Shown: positions 27,512 through 37,247, counted from the first letter of the stretch. The stretch: DNA of 44,097 nt from Symploca sp. SIO3C6 (GCA_010692425.1 JAAHHJ010000044.1:1-44097), one strand, 5' to 3'. Numbers and translations: made by a program. The notes: generated from the letters alone by a model not told the origin.

Positions 27512-28834
27512 ATGCAGGGAACTTTAAATGAAATTGATATCCGCAGCATCCTCCAACTGATCGAGCTAGGTCAGCGCACAGGTGAACTATTGCTTGAAAC
27601 CTATAGCTCCAATTCAAATCATAAGAGCGGCGATACCCTTAGCAAGGGTTATGCCCTGCAAACTAGCTCAACTATCTCTCGCCAAGCTTACGCCAGAGCC
27701 TTCGGTAGTTCTCACCAGAAATCCCCAATGAAGCACCAAGGGCATTTTTGGTTAGTCTTCTTCGTCAATGGGCAAATTGTCTATGCTGCCGACAGCGATA
27801 GCAGCTTATTGCGCCTGCGCGATTATCTGCGTCGCTACAAAGCCCATGGGGTTCTCGATCAGTTAGAGGGTAAGTCGATTGCTGCTACGAATGCGCCAGA
27901 ATACGGCTGCCTATGGGCTTTGCTCGAAAGACATGTAATCACTCCCAAACAAGGGCGCAACATCCTTAAAGGAATGGTCAATGAAACCCTCTTTGACCTC
28001 CTAAGCCTTCATAATGGATACTTTGTGTTTGAGATTAGTCAGGCTTTAGCACCACAGCTAATGACCTTAGAAATTGCTCCACTGGTGACTAAGATTATCA
28101 AGCAGGTGCAGGAATGGAAGCAGTTTTATCCCCATATCCAGTCTCCCCATCACTGTCCTGTCATTACCGATGAAGCTCACTTACGCACCACCTTGCCGGA
28201 AAATCTGTTTAGAACGCTAGCTCGTTGGGTAGATGGTCATAGTTCTCTGCGCCAGATTTCTCGATATCTAAATCGCGACTTGCTCACTGTAGCTAGGGCA
28301 ATTTATCCCTATGTTCAAAAGGGTTGGATTCAAATTTCTACAGCCCAAGCACCAGATTCGCTAGCAACTAAACTAGGAAAGGAGTCTAAGACTCCTAAGA
28401 GAGTACCTAGAGTTGTCTGTGTTGATGATGACCTAGCCATTGGAAAAACTGTAGAGTCTACACTAGAAGCTAAGGGCTATGAAATCAAAGCGATTCAAGA
28501 CCCCCTGAAGGCTTTAACGCTAGTGTTTGAACTCCAGCCAGACCTGATCCTGTGTGATCTAGTGATGCCCAAATTAGACGGATATGAGTTTTGCGGCATG
28601 CTACGACAGTCTAAAGCCTTTCGACAAACTCCCATCATTATGCTGACGGGCAAAGATGGTTTTATTGACCGAGTTAGAGCCAAAATGGTGGGATCAACAG
28701 ACTATCTAACTAAGCCCTTTGGCATGAATGAACTGTTAATGCTATTGGAGTTGTATATTGGTCCAGGAAATCTTGAATTTTGCCAGGAGGAGAGTTCTCT
28801 CAACCAGGCAATCGGAAGAAACGGATATCGCTGA
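27512..28834 (+). CDS. hmpA: PatA/PilG-type response regulator of the pilus taxis system
   Basis: This 440-residue protein has an N-terminal PATAN/DUF4388-like domain (MQGTLNEIDIRSILQLIELGQRTGELLLET, then FWLVFFVNGQIVYA), a middle helical region, and a C-terminal receiver domain (about 302-420) with the DDD acidic pocket, LILCDLVMPKLDG phospho-acceptor and LTKPFG lysine. It corresponds to Slr1041 (PilG/TaxP3) of Synechocystis and HmpA of Nostoc. It receives phosphate from a CheA-type kinase and controls pilus polarity. It heads an operon with CheY, CheW and MCP genes. AGGAG lies about 15 bases before the ATG. Confidence 0.88.
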   Translation: MQGTLNEIDIRSILQLIELGQRTGELLLETYSSNSNHKSGDTLSKGYALQTSSTISRQAYARAFGSSHQKSPMKHQGHFWLVFFVNGQIVYAADSDSSLLRLRDYLRRYKAHGVLDQLEGKSIAATNAPEYGCLWALLERHVITPKQGRNILKGMVNETLFDLLSLHNGYFVFEISQALAPQLMTLEIAPLVTKIIKQVQEWKQFYPHIQSPHHCPVITDEAHLRTTLPENLFRTLARWVDGHSSLRQISRYLNRDLLTVARAIYPYVQKGWIQISTAQAPDSLATKLGKESKTPKRVPRVVCVDDDLAIGKTVESTLEAKGYEIKAIQDPLKALTLVFELQPDLILCDLVMPKLDGYEFCGMLRQSKAFRQTPIIMLTGKDGFIDRVRAKMVGSTDYLTKPFGMNELLMLLELYIGPGNLEFCQEESSLNQAIGRNGYR

Positions 28835-29224
28835 ATTGATTTGAGTGTAAGCTGGATTTGACAATGTAATTTAACTAGTTTCGGCAAGAAGTCTCATTTA
28901 TAATTCGTAGCATTATAGCTCTTTGGGCATGGCTATAGCCCTTCGGGCGTAGCTTCACCTACCACTGAGAAAGGTAAGATGAATAGGAGCGTCTGAGTGA
29001 CTTTTGATTTGATGTAGGTAGTTCACTGACTATGATAATTAGGGATACTTTATTTTCCTGCTACCCAGGGAAGCGGTAATTAGAATTAGCCCCGCAGAGT
29101 TTTCCTCATTGAGAGCAATTGAGAGATGATATTGGGTATATCGGAGGTCAAGAGCGGGAATTGAACAACAAGCATAGCTTACATTCAGATCCACCCTGGT
29201 CTCGGCGTCGTCAGGTAGGGAGTT
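28835..29224. other. Spacer between hmpA and hmpB
   Basis: These 390 bp have no convincing gene. A hairpin around GCCCTTCGGGC at about 28935-28945 lies inside a longer GCTATAGCCC/GGGCGTAGC inverted pair. GGGAG stands just before the next gene. The length suggests an extra promoter within the operon. Confidence 0.55.
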
Positions 29225-29590
29225 ATGAGCACAGTTCTGGTTGTAGAAGACAGCCTTGCACAACGGCAGATGATTTCAGATCTCCTCCAAGGGAGTGGGT
29301 TGACAGTCACTGTCGCCAGTGATGGTGTAGAAGCGTTAGAACATGTGGTTCGATCTTGCCCTGATGTCGTGGTATTGGATATTGTGATGCCACGAATGAA
29401 TGGTTATGAGGTCTGTCGCCGCCTCAAGGCGGATCCAAAAACGCAAAATGTACCGGTAGTGATGTGTTCTTCAAAAGGTGAAGAATTTGACCGCTATTGG
29501 GGCATGAAGCAAGGTGCAGACGCTTACATCGCCAAGCCCTTTCAGCCTACAGAGCTGATTGGCACAGTTAAACAGCTACTCAGAACATAG
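29225..29590 (+). CDS. hmpB: CheY-like response regulator (PilH type)
   Basis: This 121-residue single receiver domain has acidic residues E8-D9, phospho-acceptor D52 (VVVLDIVMPRMNG), S in MCSSKG and lysine in IAKPFQ. There is no output domain, so it works by protein contact, as PilH/Slr1042. GGGAG is correctly spaced before the ATG. The CheW gene starts 20 bases downstream, so co-translation is likely. Confidence 0.9.
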   Translation: MSTVLVVEDSLAQRQMISDLLQGSGLTVTVASDGVEALEHVVRSCPDVVVLDIVMPRMNGYEVCRRLKADPKTQNVPVVMCSSKGEEFDRYWGMKQGADAYIAKPFQPTELIGTVKQLLRT

Positions 29591-29610
29591 ATGCATGGGT
29601 ATTCAAGGGC

Positions 29611-30141
29611 ATGGTTGGCAATCCAGACTTTTTAACTGACTCCAATCAAAATGGGGCTCCAGAATTCCAGGAACTCGAAAGCCGTGAAGGTGAATTGCAC
29701 CTGCGGTTTTATGTGCCTTCCGGTAAAGAATTTGCTCTGCCTGCGATTGGTATCAAAGAGGTAATTTCTCAGTCTCCAGACATGATCACCGCCATTCCCA
29801 ATGCTTCACCCTTACTTCTAGGAACACTAAATATTCGAGGGCGGGTGATTTGGGTCTCAGATCTTGGTCAGTTTCTCGGGGATGTGGCAATGTTGAATAC
29901 AGACCGACAGGAAATTCCGATTATTGCCATTGAAGACCAAGACACTATGCTAGGCTTAGCAATTGACCAGATTGTGGGTATGGATTGGCTCGATGTTGAG
30001 CAACTACAGTTGCCAACAAATACTCCGGATAGTATGGCACCATTTTTACAGGGCGAGTGGCTGTTGGACCAAGGGTCTAATCAGTATCTTCGACTGCTAG
30101 ATCAGGTAGCAATCATACGCTCAGCGCGGTGGGCAGCATGA
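29611..30141 (+). CDS. hmpC: CheW-like coupling protein (PilI type)
   Basis: This 176-residue protein has the CheW beta-barrel fold: FYVPSGKEFALPAIGIKEVIS, then LGTLNIRGRVIWVSDLGQFLG (the conserved NxRGxxxPVxDL region) and the later MLGLAIDQIVGM. It links the MCP to a CheA kinase. The gene lies between the CheY and MCP genes, as slr1043 does. The initiator at 29611 is ATG after a short 20-base gap. Confidence 0.9.
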   Translation: MVGNPDFLTDSNQNGAPEFQELESREGELHLRFYVPSGKEFALPAIGIKEVISQSPDMITAIPNASPLLLGTLNIRGRVIWVSDLGQFLGDVAMLNTDRQEIPIIAIEDQDTMLGLAIDQIVGMDWLDVEQLQLPTNTPDSMAPFLQGEWLLDQGSNQYLRLLDQVAIIRSARWAA

Positions 30142-30145
30142 AATA

Positions 30146-30226
30146 AGGGAAAAAGGGAAAACAGCGCCAAAAGCAGCAGGGAAAAGGTACAATTCTTTCC
30201 TTTTCAATTTTTCCTTTTTCCTTCTG
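30146..30226. other. Inverted AAGGGAAAAAGGG/CCTTTTTCC hairpin between hmpC and hmpD
   Basis: A purine tract (about 30146-30162) and a matching pyrimidine tract (about 30203-30226) can form an imperfect stem just before GGGAGGAAG and the MCP start. It may act as a processing or attenuation structure, or it may be low-complexity repeat DNA only. Confidence 0.4.
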
Positions 30227-30243
30227 AAAGCGGGAGGAAGTAA

Positions 30244-33200
30244 ATGGCATCAAGTACAGATTACGCGCAGGAATACGGCAAGGCTGAAAGGGCTTACATC
30301 CAGGGCAATTACCAAGAGGCTGCTGCGATTGTTGACCGGTTGATAGATGATTTTCCAGAAGACCCAAGCGTGCTGTTACTGCGTGGTCATATCTATTGCT
30401 ATGGCTTGCAACAATATGATGTGGCACGCCAACAGTACGAGTCAGTACTGCAGTTGACTTCTGATCCCGATTTTGTTAGTTATGCCAATAGCGGTCTCGA
30501 AAATGCTAACCAATCGCTAAATAGGGCAGATGCACTCACTGATTCAGTAGTGGCAGAAGATTTTGCTCAGAGTCCTGGCAATACCGATGAAACTGAAGAC
30601 TTGAGGCAGGGGCCAACTTCTGAAAATTGGCAAGACAGTGATAATTTTGAAGATTTCGATCTCGAAGCTCTGGATTTAGATGACATTAATGGTGGTGATT
30701 TCCCAGAAATAACCGCTGATTCAGCCGATAATGAACTTTGGGAGGCTTCCAAGACTCCTGAGCAAGCTCTAGAGCCGCCCATACCTAATCCCACACCGCC
30801 AACTGAAGCTCAACCTATGCCAGCGTCTGAAGAACTCTTTGTCCTTGAGTCAGAGCAGGAACTTGAGGATTGGGAAGACCTTTCAGATTTCGCCAGTGAC
30901 CTCAAATTTGATCTCAGTGCTCAAGACGATTTCAATTCAGAGGATACAGCAGTCAACAGATTCTCTCAAGCCGAGCCAGAAGATGCCCAACTGCGGCAAG
31001 CTATGCCTTCTAGCAACTTTTTTGAGCAGGTGGCAGCTGATGAACCCAGTTCAGAGCCTTTGGCATCGCCATCACCATTTGCTACTAATTGGTCTCAACA
31101 GGAATTGGCTGACCAAGAATACGACCCAGACTACTTTAGCGCTGAAGACGAAACTCTCTTGATGGATTCAGGAGAGGTTCAGCAGAGTTGGGATCGCAGT
31201 GATACCTTTGAGGAGCAAGTTGATAGTGCTGATGTCGCTTGGTTAGAATCAACAGCCACAGATGATGAGATTGCAGCAGTCGATAGCAGTAATTGGGAAG
31301 ATAATACTCAACATCCCCACGAGCAGTTGGCAGCAGAATTCGCTGACAGTGGTGATGATCAAGATGACCAAAGCTGGGACTCGACCTATGAACACAATGG
31401 AATCAGTTCTGATGATCAAATTGAGTTTGAGCAGTTTGACGAGGCTTTTGGCAATGAAAATTTCTCGATAGATCAAGAAACAGAATCACTAGAGCCAAGC
31501 TCTTCAGAAATTGATTTAGATCAAGGGGAAGCAGAAGGAAGTTTTCTGGATAATTTTGATGTCTTTGACGATGATTTAGGTTCAATCCCTGATTTTTCCC
31601 TCGAAGATCCAGAAGAATTCTCTAGTGAGAACTTTGATGAATATGATCTCGACTCACAAATAAATAGCGGGGCAATGCTCGGAGCAGCAGTGGCAGTCGG
31701 GAGCAGCAGTAATGGCAGTGCCAGTACAAGTACTGATGATGAGATGTTTAGCATCAGTAGTGCCTCAGAACAAATCCCCGTATTTAACCAAACTCAAGAA
31801 GTTGAAAACGAAGCGCTTGTTAGTGTTGAGCAAGGGCCTCTAGCTCCGTTTAAAAATGCCACGCTTAGCAAAAAAAATTGGCTCACTGCTTTAGCAACAG
31901 GGGTTGTCTCAGCGTTGGTAGTAGCAATAGTCAGTTTCTGGGCATCGAAAACAGCAGCACAAAAGAATACTATCGATCATCTACGCAATACTGGCTGGAT
32001 TATGGCAGCGGCTGCCGGAATTTCTAGCTTTGGTACGACACTGGCTTTAGGTAAAATCACTAACCAGCAGATACGAAAAGCAACTCAAGACCTACAAGGG
32101 CAGTTTGAAGCTGTTTCTGAGGGCAATTTTAATGCTAGTGCCACAATCTACTCTGAGGGTGAATTTGGTCAACTGGCATCTAGCTTCAATAAGATGGCCC
32201 GTGTGATTCTCACCACCACTAGTGAAGCGCAGCGGAAAGCCCAAGAGCAAGAGCAGGCAAAAGAAGATTTACAACGCCAGGTAATTAGGCTGCTGGATGA
32301 TGTTGAAGGTGCAGCTAGGGGTGATTTGACTGTGCAAGCAGAAGTGACAGCTGATGTCTTGGGCGCAGTTGCCGATTCCTTTAACCTGACAATCCAAAAC
32401 CTGCGAGAAATTGTGCAACAGGTAAAGCAGGCAGCACGACAGGTTACAAGAGGCTCTACTGATAGTGAGTCCTTTGCTCGTAGTTTGTCTTCAGATGCCT
32501 TGCGGCAAGCAGAAGAACTGGCTGTTACCCTCAACTCAGTGCAAGTGATGACCGACTTGATTCAACGAGTAGCTGAGAGTGCTGGAGAAGCTGAGACCGT
32601 AGCACGCACAGCCTCGGTGACTGCCTTGAAAGGAGGAGAAGCCGTGGAACGTACTGTCGCAGGAATTCTTCAAATTAGAGAAAGTGTAGCAGAAACTACT
32701 CGCAAAGTCAAGCGATTGGCAGAATCGGCTCAGGAGATTTCCAAGATTGTGGCGGTGATTTCTACAGTTGCTTCCCGTACAAATTTGTTAGCACTCAACG
32801 CTAGTATTGAAGCAGCAAGGGCAGGGGAGGCAGGTCGAGGTTTTGCGATCGTTGCCGATGAGGTGCGACAGTTGGCAGACCGTTCGGCAAAGGCTTTAAA
32901 GGAAATAGAACAAATTGTCTTGCAAATCCAGAGCGAAACTGGCTCAGTGATGACGGCAATGGAGGAAGGTACTCAGCAGGTGATTGAAGGCACAGAAAGG
33001 GCAGAACAGGCAAAGCGATCGCTCGATGATATTGTTCAGGTTTCTAATCGTATCGATGCTTTGGTGCGTTCTATTGCTGCTGATACTGTTGAGCAGACCC
33101 AAACTTCTCAAGCTGTTGCCCAAGTAATGCAATCGGTAGAATTAACTGCTCAAGAGACCTCCCAGGAAGCCCAGAGGGTGTCTGGTTCACTACAAAACCT

Positions 33201-33270
33201 CGTGGGTGTAGCGCGAGACCTATTAACATCAGTGGAACGTTTTCGCGTAGAGTCCAATGATAACCAATAG
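30244..33270 (+). CDS. hmpD: Methyl-accepting chemotaxis protein (PilJ type) with TPR-like N-terminus
   Basis: This is a 1008-residue receptor. Residues 1-100 look like TPR helices ([21 protein letters not shown], then [28 protein letters not shown]). About 100-540 is a long acidic, low-complexity linker. Two membrane segments follow (about 545-567 and 583-603), then HAMP-like repeats and the MCP signalling hairpin with [20 protein letters not shown] (about 845-865). There is no periplasmic domain, since the two segments are only about 15 residues apart, so sensing must be cytoplasmic or at the membrane. It matches Slr1044/TaxD3 and HmpD. No cheA follows; the next gene is the MlaE-type permease, as in Synechocystis. 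Confidence 0.9.
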   Translation: MASSTDYAQEYGKAERAYIQGNYQEAAAIVDRLIDDFPEDPSVLLLRGHIYCYGLQQYDVARQQYESVLQLTSDPDFVSYANSGLENANQSLNRADALTDSVVAEDFAQSPGNTDETEDLRQGPTSENWQDSDNFEDFDLEALDLDDINGGDFPEITADSADNELWEASKTPEQALEPPIPNPTPPTEAQPMPASEELFVLESEQELEDWEDLSDFASDLKFDLSAQDDFNSEDTAVNRFSQAEPEDAQLRQAMPSSNFFEQVAADEPSSEPLASPSPFATNWSQQELADQEYDPDYFSAEDETLLMDSGEVQQSWDRSDTFEEQVDSADVAWLESTATDDEIAAVDSSNWEDNTQHPHEQLAAEFADSGDDQDDQSWDSTYEHNGISSDDQIEFEQFDEAFGNENFSIDQETESLEPSSSEIDLDQGEAEGSFLDNFDVFDDDLGSIPDFSLEDPEEFSSENFDEYDLDSQINSGAMLGAAVAVGSSSNGSASTSTDDEMFSISSASEQIPVFNQTQEVENEALVSVEQGPLAPFKNATLSKKNWLTALATGVVSALVVAIVSFWASKTAAQKNTIDHLRNTGWIMAAAAGISSFGTTLALGKITNQQIRKATQDLQGQFEAVSEGNFNASATIYSEGEFGQLASSFNKMARVILTTTSEAQRKAQEQEQAKEDLQRQVIRLLDDVEGAARGDLTVQAEVTADVLGAVADSFNLTIQNLREIVQQVKQAARQVTRGSTDSESFARSLSSDALRQAEELAVTLNSVQVMTDLIQRVAESAGEAETVARTASVTALKGGEAVERTVAGILQIRESVAETTRKVKRLAESAQEISKIVAVISTVASRTNLLALNASIEAARAGEAGRGFAIVADEVRQLADRSAKALKEIEQIVLQIQSETGSVMTAMEEGTQQVIEGTERAEQAKRSLDDIVQVSNRIDALVRSIAADTVEQTQTSQAVAQVMQSVELTAQETSQEAQRVSGSLQNLVGVARDLLTSVERFRVESNDNQ

Positions 33271-33323
33271 AATCATTAGTTATTTGTGGTTTCTTGTTGA
33301 CCAGCTACAAATAACTAATAAAA

Positions 33324-34118
33324 ATGAGTAAGACTACTTCTGTTTCTAGCTTGGGTTTATGGCTTCAGCGCTTACTAGCAGCAACCTTCTTGACGGGACA
33401 AGTGCTGATACATCTGCTTAAGGGGAAAATTAACAGGCGCAATACCCTTGAACAGATGGCAACAGTGGGACCAGAATCACTGATGATCGCTATGCTCACC
33501 GCTACAGTCATTGGCATGGTGTTTACTATTCAGACGGCACGAGAGTTTCTGAACTTTGGTGCCGGTAGTGCTGTCGGAGGGGTGTTGGCTCTAGCTTTGA
33601 CCCGTGAACTAGCTCCCGTGATGACTGCTGTAATTTTGGCAGGTAGGGTAGGTTCAGCATTTGCTGCTGAACTTGGCACGATGCGAGTAACAGAACAAAT
33701 CGATGCTCTTTACATGCTCAAAACTGACCCCATTGATTATCTAGTGATTCCTCGCGTTATTGCCTGTTTTCTGATGCTGCCGATTTTAACGATTCTGGCA
33801 ATTATTTTCGGCCTGTCTGGAGGTATGCTAGTTACGATCACTTTTTACGGTAATAGCATTACCCAATCAATGTTTCTTGATTCTGCCAGCGACTTACTCA
33901 AGGGCTGGGACTTATGTGCAGCCGTACTTAAAGCCTTTTGTTTTGGAACTTTGATTGCCATCATTGGTTGTAACTGGGGACTAACTACAACTGGTGGGGC
34001 AAAAGGCGTTGGTCAATCTACAACTACAGCTGTCGTCACCGCTTTGTTAGCGATCTTTATCACCAACTTCTTCTTAACTTGGCTGATGTTTCCGGGAACC
34101 GGAACCTCGACGCTCTGA
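33324..34118 (+). CDS. MlaE-family ABC transporter permease
   Basis: This 264-residue membrane protein has about five segments and the MlaE signature. It includes MATVGPESLMIAMLTATVIGMVFT, LTRELAPVMTAVILAGRVGSAFAAELGTMRVTEQIDAL and TTTGGAKGVGQSTTTAVV. These permeases move phospholipids between inner and outer envelope membranes together with an MlaF ATPase and MCE protein, neither of which is in the window. It follows the MCP gene by 54 bp, as slr1045 follows slr1044, and leads the DUF3119-DUF3086-plsY group. The ATG is at 33324. Confidence 0.92.
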   Translation: MSKTTSVSSLGLWLQRLLAATFLTGQVLIHLLKGKINRRNTLEQMATVGPESLMIAMLTATVIGMVFTIQTAREFLNFGAGSAVGGVLALALTRELAPVMTAVILAGRVGSAFAAELGTMRVTEQIDALYMLKTDPIDYLVIPRVIACFLMLPILTILAIIFGLSGGMLVTITFYGNSITQSMFLDSASDLLKGWDLCAAVLKAFCFGTLIAIIGCNWGLTTTGGAKGVGQSTTTAVVTALLAIFITNFFLTWLMFPGTGTSTL

Positions 34119-34542
34119 AAGGGTTCTGGGGGTGTGGTCATTGAGTTCGTGACGTTCTCCCCTGGTAAATCTGCATGTTATACCGGGGGCTTGGTCAAGA
34201 TTACTCGCAAGAGCTAGCCTTCAGGACGAATGCAGTCTTCGGCATGGCTAGAGCTTAAGGCTAAGACGCTTCACGAGCTATCGGTTGACGCTTGCCTCCA
34301 CTGCTCGGGTTGCGTCTGTAGATAGAGTCAGGTTTTTCTACAGTTTTACCGTTTTAATGAACGGCAAAAGTTACCCTCAGGTATATAAGTCTTACAATGG
34401 AGTTGTATCAAGTCCAGTTACTATCGATATTGTCAAGCTTGGGCAGAGGGCAGAAAGCATTCATGAGCATATTCTCTGCTTTACAAGGCGATAAAGATAA
34501 CAGCGAACTTGAGACCACAGATGATTACCGGATGTAACTCAA
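34119..34542. other. Anomalous spacer between the MlaE permease and DUF3119 genes
   Basis: These 424 bp look unlike a normal operon gap. They have a hairpin-rich first half (stem GCTAGCC/GGCTAG at about 34213-34250). A weak TTG-started frame (34285-34494, about 69 residues) includes SYNGVVSSPVTIDIVKLGQ and has no family I recognise. I do not call it a gene. It may be remains of an insertion. Confidence 0.5.
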
Positions 34543-34932
34543 GTGACTTCTGCCGCTTCTTCTCCCACATCAACACCAACCGTTGAACTCTCCCCAAGTT
34601 ACATACTACCTTTGGGGTTTATCTTTGCCGCCTTGCCATTGCTGCTGATACAAAAGTGGGTAGCTCTACCAATCGAACTTTTTGGTTTGTTCCTGTTTGT
34701 ACAAGCAGTAACACTCCGTCTGCAATTTACTGAAACAGCATTAGATATTTATCGCTCCGAGGGCAGGATCAGACATTTTCCCTATAAGGAGTGGCAAAAT
34801 TGGCGAATTTTTTGGACGCCAGTCCCAATTTTGTTTTATTTCAAAGAAGTTAATAGTATTCATTTCTTACCCATTTTGTTTGATCCCAAGATGCTAGAAA
34901 CTTGCCTGCAAGAGCGTTGTCCCAGGGTTTGA
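34543..34932 (+). CDS. DUF3119 family protein
   Basis: This 129-residue protein starts at GTG. It has two close hydrophobic segments (about 19-33 and 37-53: YILPLGFIFAALPLLLI and IELFGLFLFVQAV) and a soluble C-terminal part with FPYKEWQNWRIFWTPVPILFYFKE and HFLPILFDP. The family occurs in cyanobacteria and plants, is membrane-bound, and its function is unknown. The part after the membrane hairpin resembles a PH-like fold. Its place between the lipid permease and DUF3086 suggests an envelope or lipid role by association only. Confidence 0.82.
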   Translation: MTSAASSPTSTPTVELSPSYILPLGFIFAALPLLLIQKWVALPIELFGLFLFVQAVTLRLQFTETALDIYRSEGRIRHFPYKEWQNWRIFWTPVPILFYFKEVNSIHFLPILFDPKMLETCLQERCPRV

Positions 34933-35058
34933 GTGAAGTTGCCAGAGGTCGAAATTAAAGACGCACCAGACCAATTGGATGGGGATTTAACCCCAACCAA
35001 TTTTAGGCACCGCAAGTGATGGTGGGGTATTTGACCCATATTAATTTCGATAAACTGA

Positions 35059-35120
35059 TTTGTTATCTAAATGAATTCTGACGAACCACTTTGTTATCTA
35101 AATGAATTCTGACGAACCAC
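35059..35120 (+). repeat. Perfect 31-bp tandem duplication covering the DUF3086 start
   Basis: The unit begins TTTGTTATCTAAATG and ends CTGACGAACCAC. Each copy holds the initiation region and the first codons. Because 31 is not a multiple of three, the first ATG (35071) opens a 13-codon frame, MNSDEPLCYLNEF, that stops at 35110-35112, overlapping the true start at 35102. Confidence 0.9.
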
Positions 35121-36355
35121 AAACTAATCCACAACAACCAGAAAAACAATCAGCTGCCTTGACTCCAAATGCTCAAATACCAGAGGCATCTGAGTATGTA
35201 AAGGGGCATACTCCCAGTGAGAACTTGGCAGGAGTAATATCGGCAGAAGATGGGGCGGTGAGTGCTGAGAAAGCCTCTGCACCAGAGGCAATTGAACCTC
35301 TTCCCGAGTTGAAGTTGAAGGATTTAGAGCCAACAGCTCCCAAAGTTGAAGCTTCGCAGTCTGTTGATGAGGAGGATACAGTTACCGATTTATCTCAAAC
35401 GGTGGCTGAGCTTAAACGCCAAGAAAGAGATTTACGAGAAAAAATCGCGGCTCTGCAACAGAATCAGACTCAGCTTATCTCTGAGCAGTTAGCAAAAAGT
35501 CAAGCCTTGGTGGAACGTATGTTGGAAGAGGGTTTGAAGGAGTTAGAGCAACGCAAGCAAGCACTCGAAATTTCTGTAGAACAACTCGAGCGTCGCCGAG
35601 AGCGGATCCGGGCAGAAATGCGTACAAGTTTTGCTGGCGTTTCCCAGGAGTTGGCAATTCGGGTACAGGGCTTTAAGGATTATTTAGTTGGTAGTTTAGA
35701 GGACTTAGTCAGCACAGCAGAGGAGCTGGAACTATCTCCAGCTCCTCAACAACTCCAGCCAATTGCCCCGGAAGAACAGCCAATTAACTCTAGGGCGAAT
35801 GCACCCCAATTTGCTAAACAGGAATTTCAAGAGCAAACTAGGCAGATTCGCCAGATTCTTGATCAATACCGAAATTTACCGGACTACTATGGTCCGGCCT
35901 GGCAATTGCGTCGCACCTTTGAGCCAATTCATGCCGAGCGAGTATCTAATTGGTTTTTCTCTCAAGGCGGTCGTGGTTCTATTAAAACTATGGGTAGTCG
36001 TTTACAAAATATTTTAATCGCCTCAGCGACAATTTCTGTATTGCGTACAATCTACGCAGAGCGATTGCGCACCCTTGTCCTTGCTAATACACCGGAAAGA
36101 CTGGGAGAATGGCGTAGAGGGTTGCAGGACTGTTTGGGTATCTCCAGGGGTGATTTTGGACCGGAAAGGGGTGTAGTCTTATTTGAGGAAGCATCTGCTC
36201 TGGTGCAAAAAGCTGACCGTTTAGTTGCTCAAAAGCAAATACCGCTGATTATCGTGGATGAGACCGAAGATCAGATTAATCTTTCGATGCTACAGTTCCC
36301 TCTATGGTTGGCTTTTGCTGGAGATCCTCAGCAGATGTCTAGCTATCAGTATTAA
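35102..36355 (+). CDS. DUF3086 family protein
   Basis: This 417-residue cytosolic protein has an acidic, proline-rich N-terminus (about 1-95), a coiled coil (about 97-175, with ELKRQERDLREKIAALQQNQ and many Glu/Arg heptads) and a conserved C-terminal domain (about 245-417). The C-terminal domain contains RQILDQYRNLPDYYGPAWQL, then QGGRGSIKTMGSRLQNILIA and the end PLWLAFAGDP. The function is unknown; the family is cyanobacterial. It follows DUF3119 and precedes plsY, a common grouping. The second of two duplicated ATGs is the real start, because the first frame closes after 13 codons. An IscB remnant begins right after its stop. Confidence 0.85.
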   Translation: MNSDEPQTNPQQPEKQSAALTPNAQIPEASEYVKGHTPSENLAGVISAEDGAVSAEKASAPEAIEPLPELKLKDLEPTAPKVEASQSVDEEDTVTDLSQTVAELKRQERDLREKIAALQQNQTQLISEQLAKSQALVERMLEEGLKELEQRKQALEISVEQLERRRERIRAEMRTSFAGVSQELAIRVQGFKDYLVGSLEDLVSTAEELELSPAPQQLQPIAPEEQPINSRANAPQFAKQEFQEQTRQIRQILDQYRNLPDYYGPAWQLRRTFEPIHAERVSNWFFSQGGRGSIKTMGSRLQNILIASATISVLRTIYAERLRTLVLANTPERLGEWRRGLQDCLGISRGDFGPERGVVLFEEASALVQKADRLVAQKQIPLIIVDETEDQINLSMLQFPLWLAFAGDPQQMSSYQY

Positions 36356-36381
36356 TTAAGAGGGGGAGATGGGGAGATGGG

Positions 36382-37140
36382 CATAAATGCCAGCATCCAG
36401 AGTGCAAAAATAAATCCAAACAGCCCATTGTTCAAGTTCACCATCTTGGTTTTTGGAAAAATCCTCCAGACCGCACTGACCGTCCTGGTAATCTCATCAC
36501 TCTGTGCAACAAGTGTCACACTCCAGCACAGCACAAAAAGAAAGGGAAATTGTTTGGATGGGAACCAAAAATTAAACCATTTAAGCCTGAGACTTTCATC
36601 TCTACAGTGCGGTGGAGATTCACCAAAGATACTGGTTACAAGGTGACTTTTGGGTACATCACGAAAGCGAAACGCCGCCTTTTAAAGTTGGATAAATCCC
36701 ATCATAATGATGCTTTTGTCATTGCTGGAGGCGAGTATCAAACGAGGTGTGAGGCATTAAATCTGCTTCAGATACGACGTAACAAGCGTTCAATGGCACA
36801 ATTCTATGATGCTAAGTATTTGGACATCAGAGATAAAAAGCCCAAATCAGGGACGGAGTTGTTTTCTGGTCGCAGTAAAAGGAACAAAAACTTCAATAGT
36901 GAAAACTTACGAGCGTATAGAGGACACAAATTATTGAAAGGGCAACGTAGAGTTAAAAAGCTTCGCTATCGCTATCAACCTCATGATGAAGTTGAATTTG
37001 AAGGAGCCGTTTTTGAGGTAGTAGGAATGCAAAACCAAGGCACCGGAGTTAAGTTGAAAAATTACCCAGGCATCAAGAATAAAGTGGTCAAAATTTCTGC
37101 TGTTAAGTCACTTAAGAAGCGAGGAGGTATTTGTGCTTAA
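36382..37140 (+). pseudogene. iscB: IscB RNA-guided nuclease, C-terminal half only
   Basis: The frame encodes about 252 residues. It starts HKCQHPECKNKSKQPIVQVH and continues into an intact HNH domain (VQVHHLGFWKNPPDR, then RPGNLITLCNKCHTPAQHKK, 36433-36540). The RuvC-III motif KSHHNDAFVIAGG (about 36694-36732) and the full basic C-terminal domain to TAA 37140 follow. The N-terminal PLMP domain, RuvC-I, bridge helix and RuvC-II are missing, and no omega-RNA precedes it. The break joins a GGGGGAGATGGGGAGAT tract four bases after the DUF3086 stop. No good start codon exists near the break, so it is called a relic. The surviving part has no internal stop or frameshift, which indicates a recent loss or retained use. 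Confidence 0.82.
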
Positions 37141-37201
37141 AAGCACTCAGACGCTCTTATTCATGAGGGGCTGTCGCACCGAATTCATTTCCAGCGTTTT
37201 A

Positions 37202-37247
37202 AAGCCCCGTCCCACGCTGATCCCTCTGGGGTACAGACGTGGGGCTT
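37202..37247 (+). terminator. Hairpin after the IscB relic
   Basis: AAGCCCC and GGGGCTT form the outer stem and an inner CCCTCTGGGG can fold too. It lies 60 bases after the relic's stop and ends in TTCTTG rather than a T-run. It may be the right-end structure of the transposon or a terminator. Confidence 0.4.

Noticed and set aside
29119-29322. Plus-strand frame crossing the start of hmpB
   Set aside because: It overlaps the receiver domain gene in another frame and has no ribosome site.
33271-33323. Possible missing cheA hidden after the MCP gene
   Set aside because: The gap is only 53 bp and the next frame is clearly an MlaE permease.
34285-34494. TTG-started 69-codon frame between the MlaE and DUF3119 genes
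   Set aside because: Weak start, no ribosome site and no recognisable domain; described only as part of the spacer.
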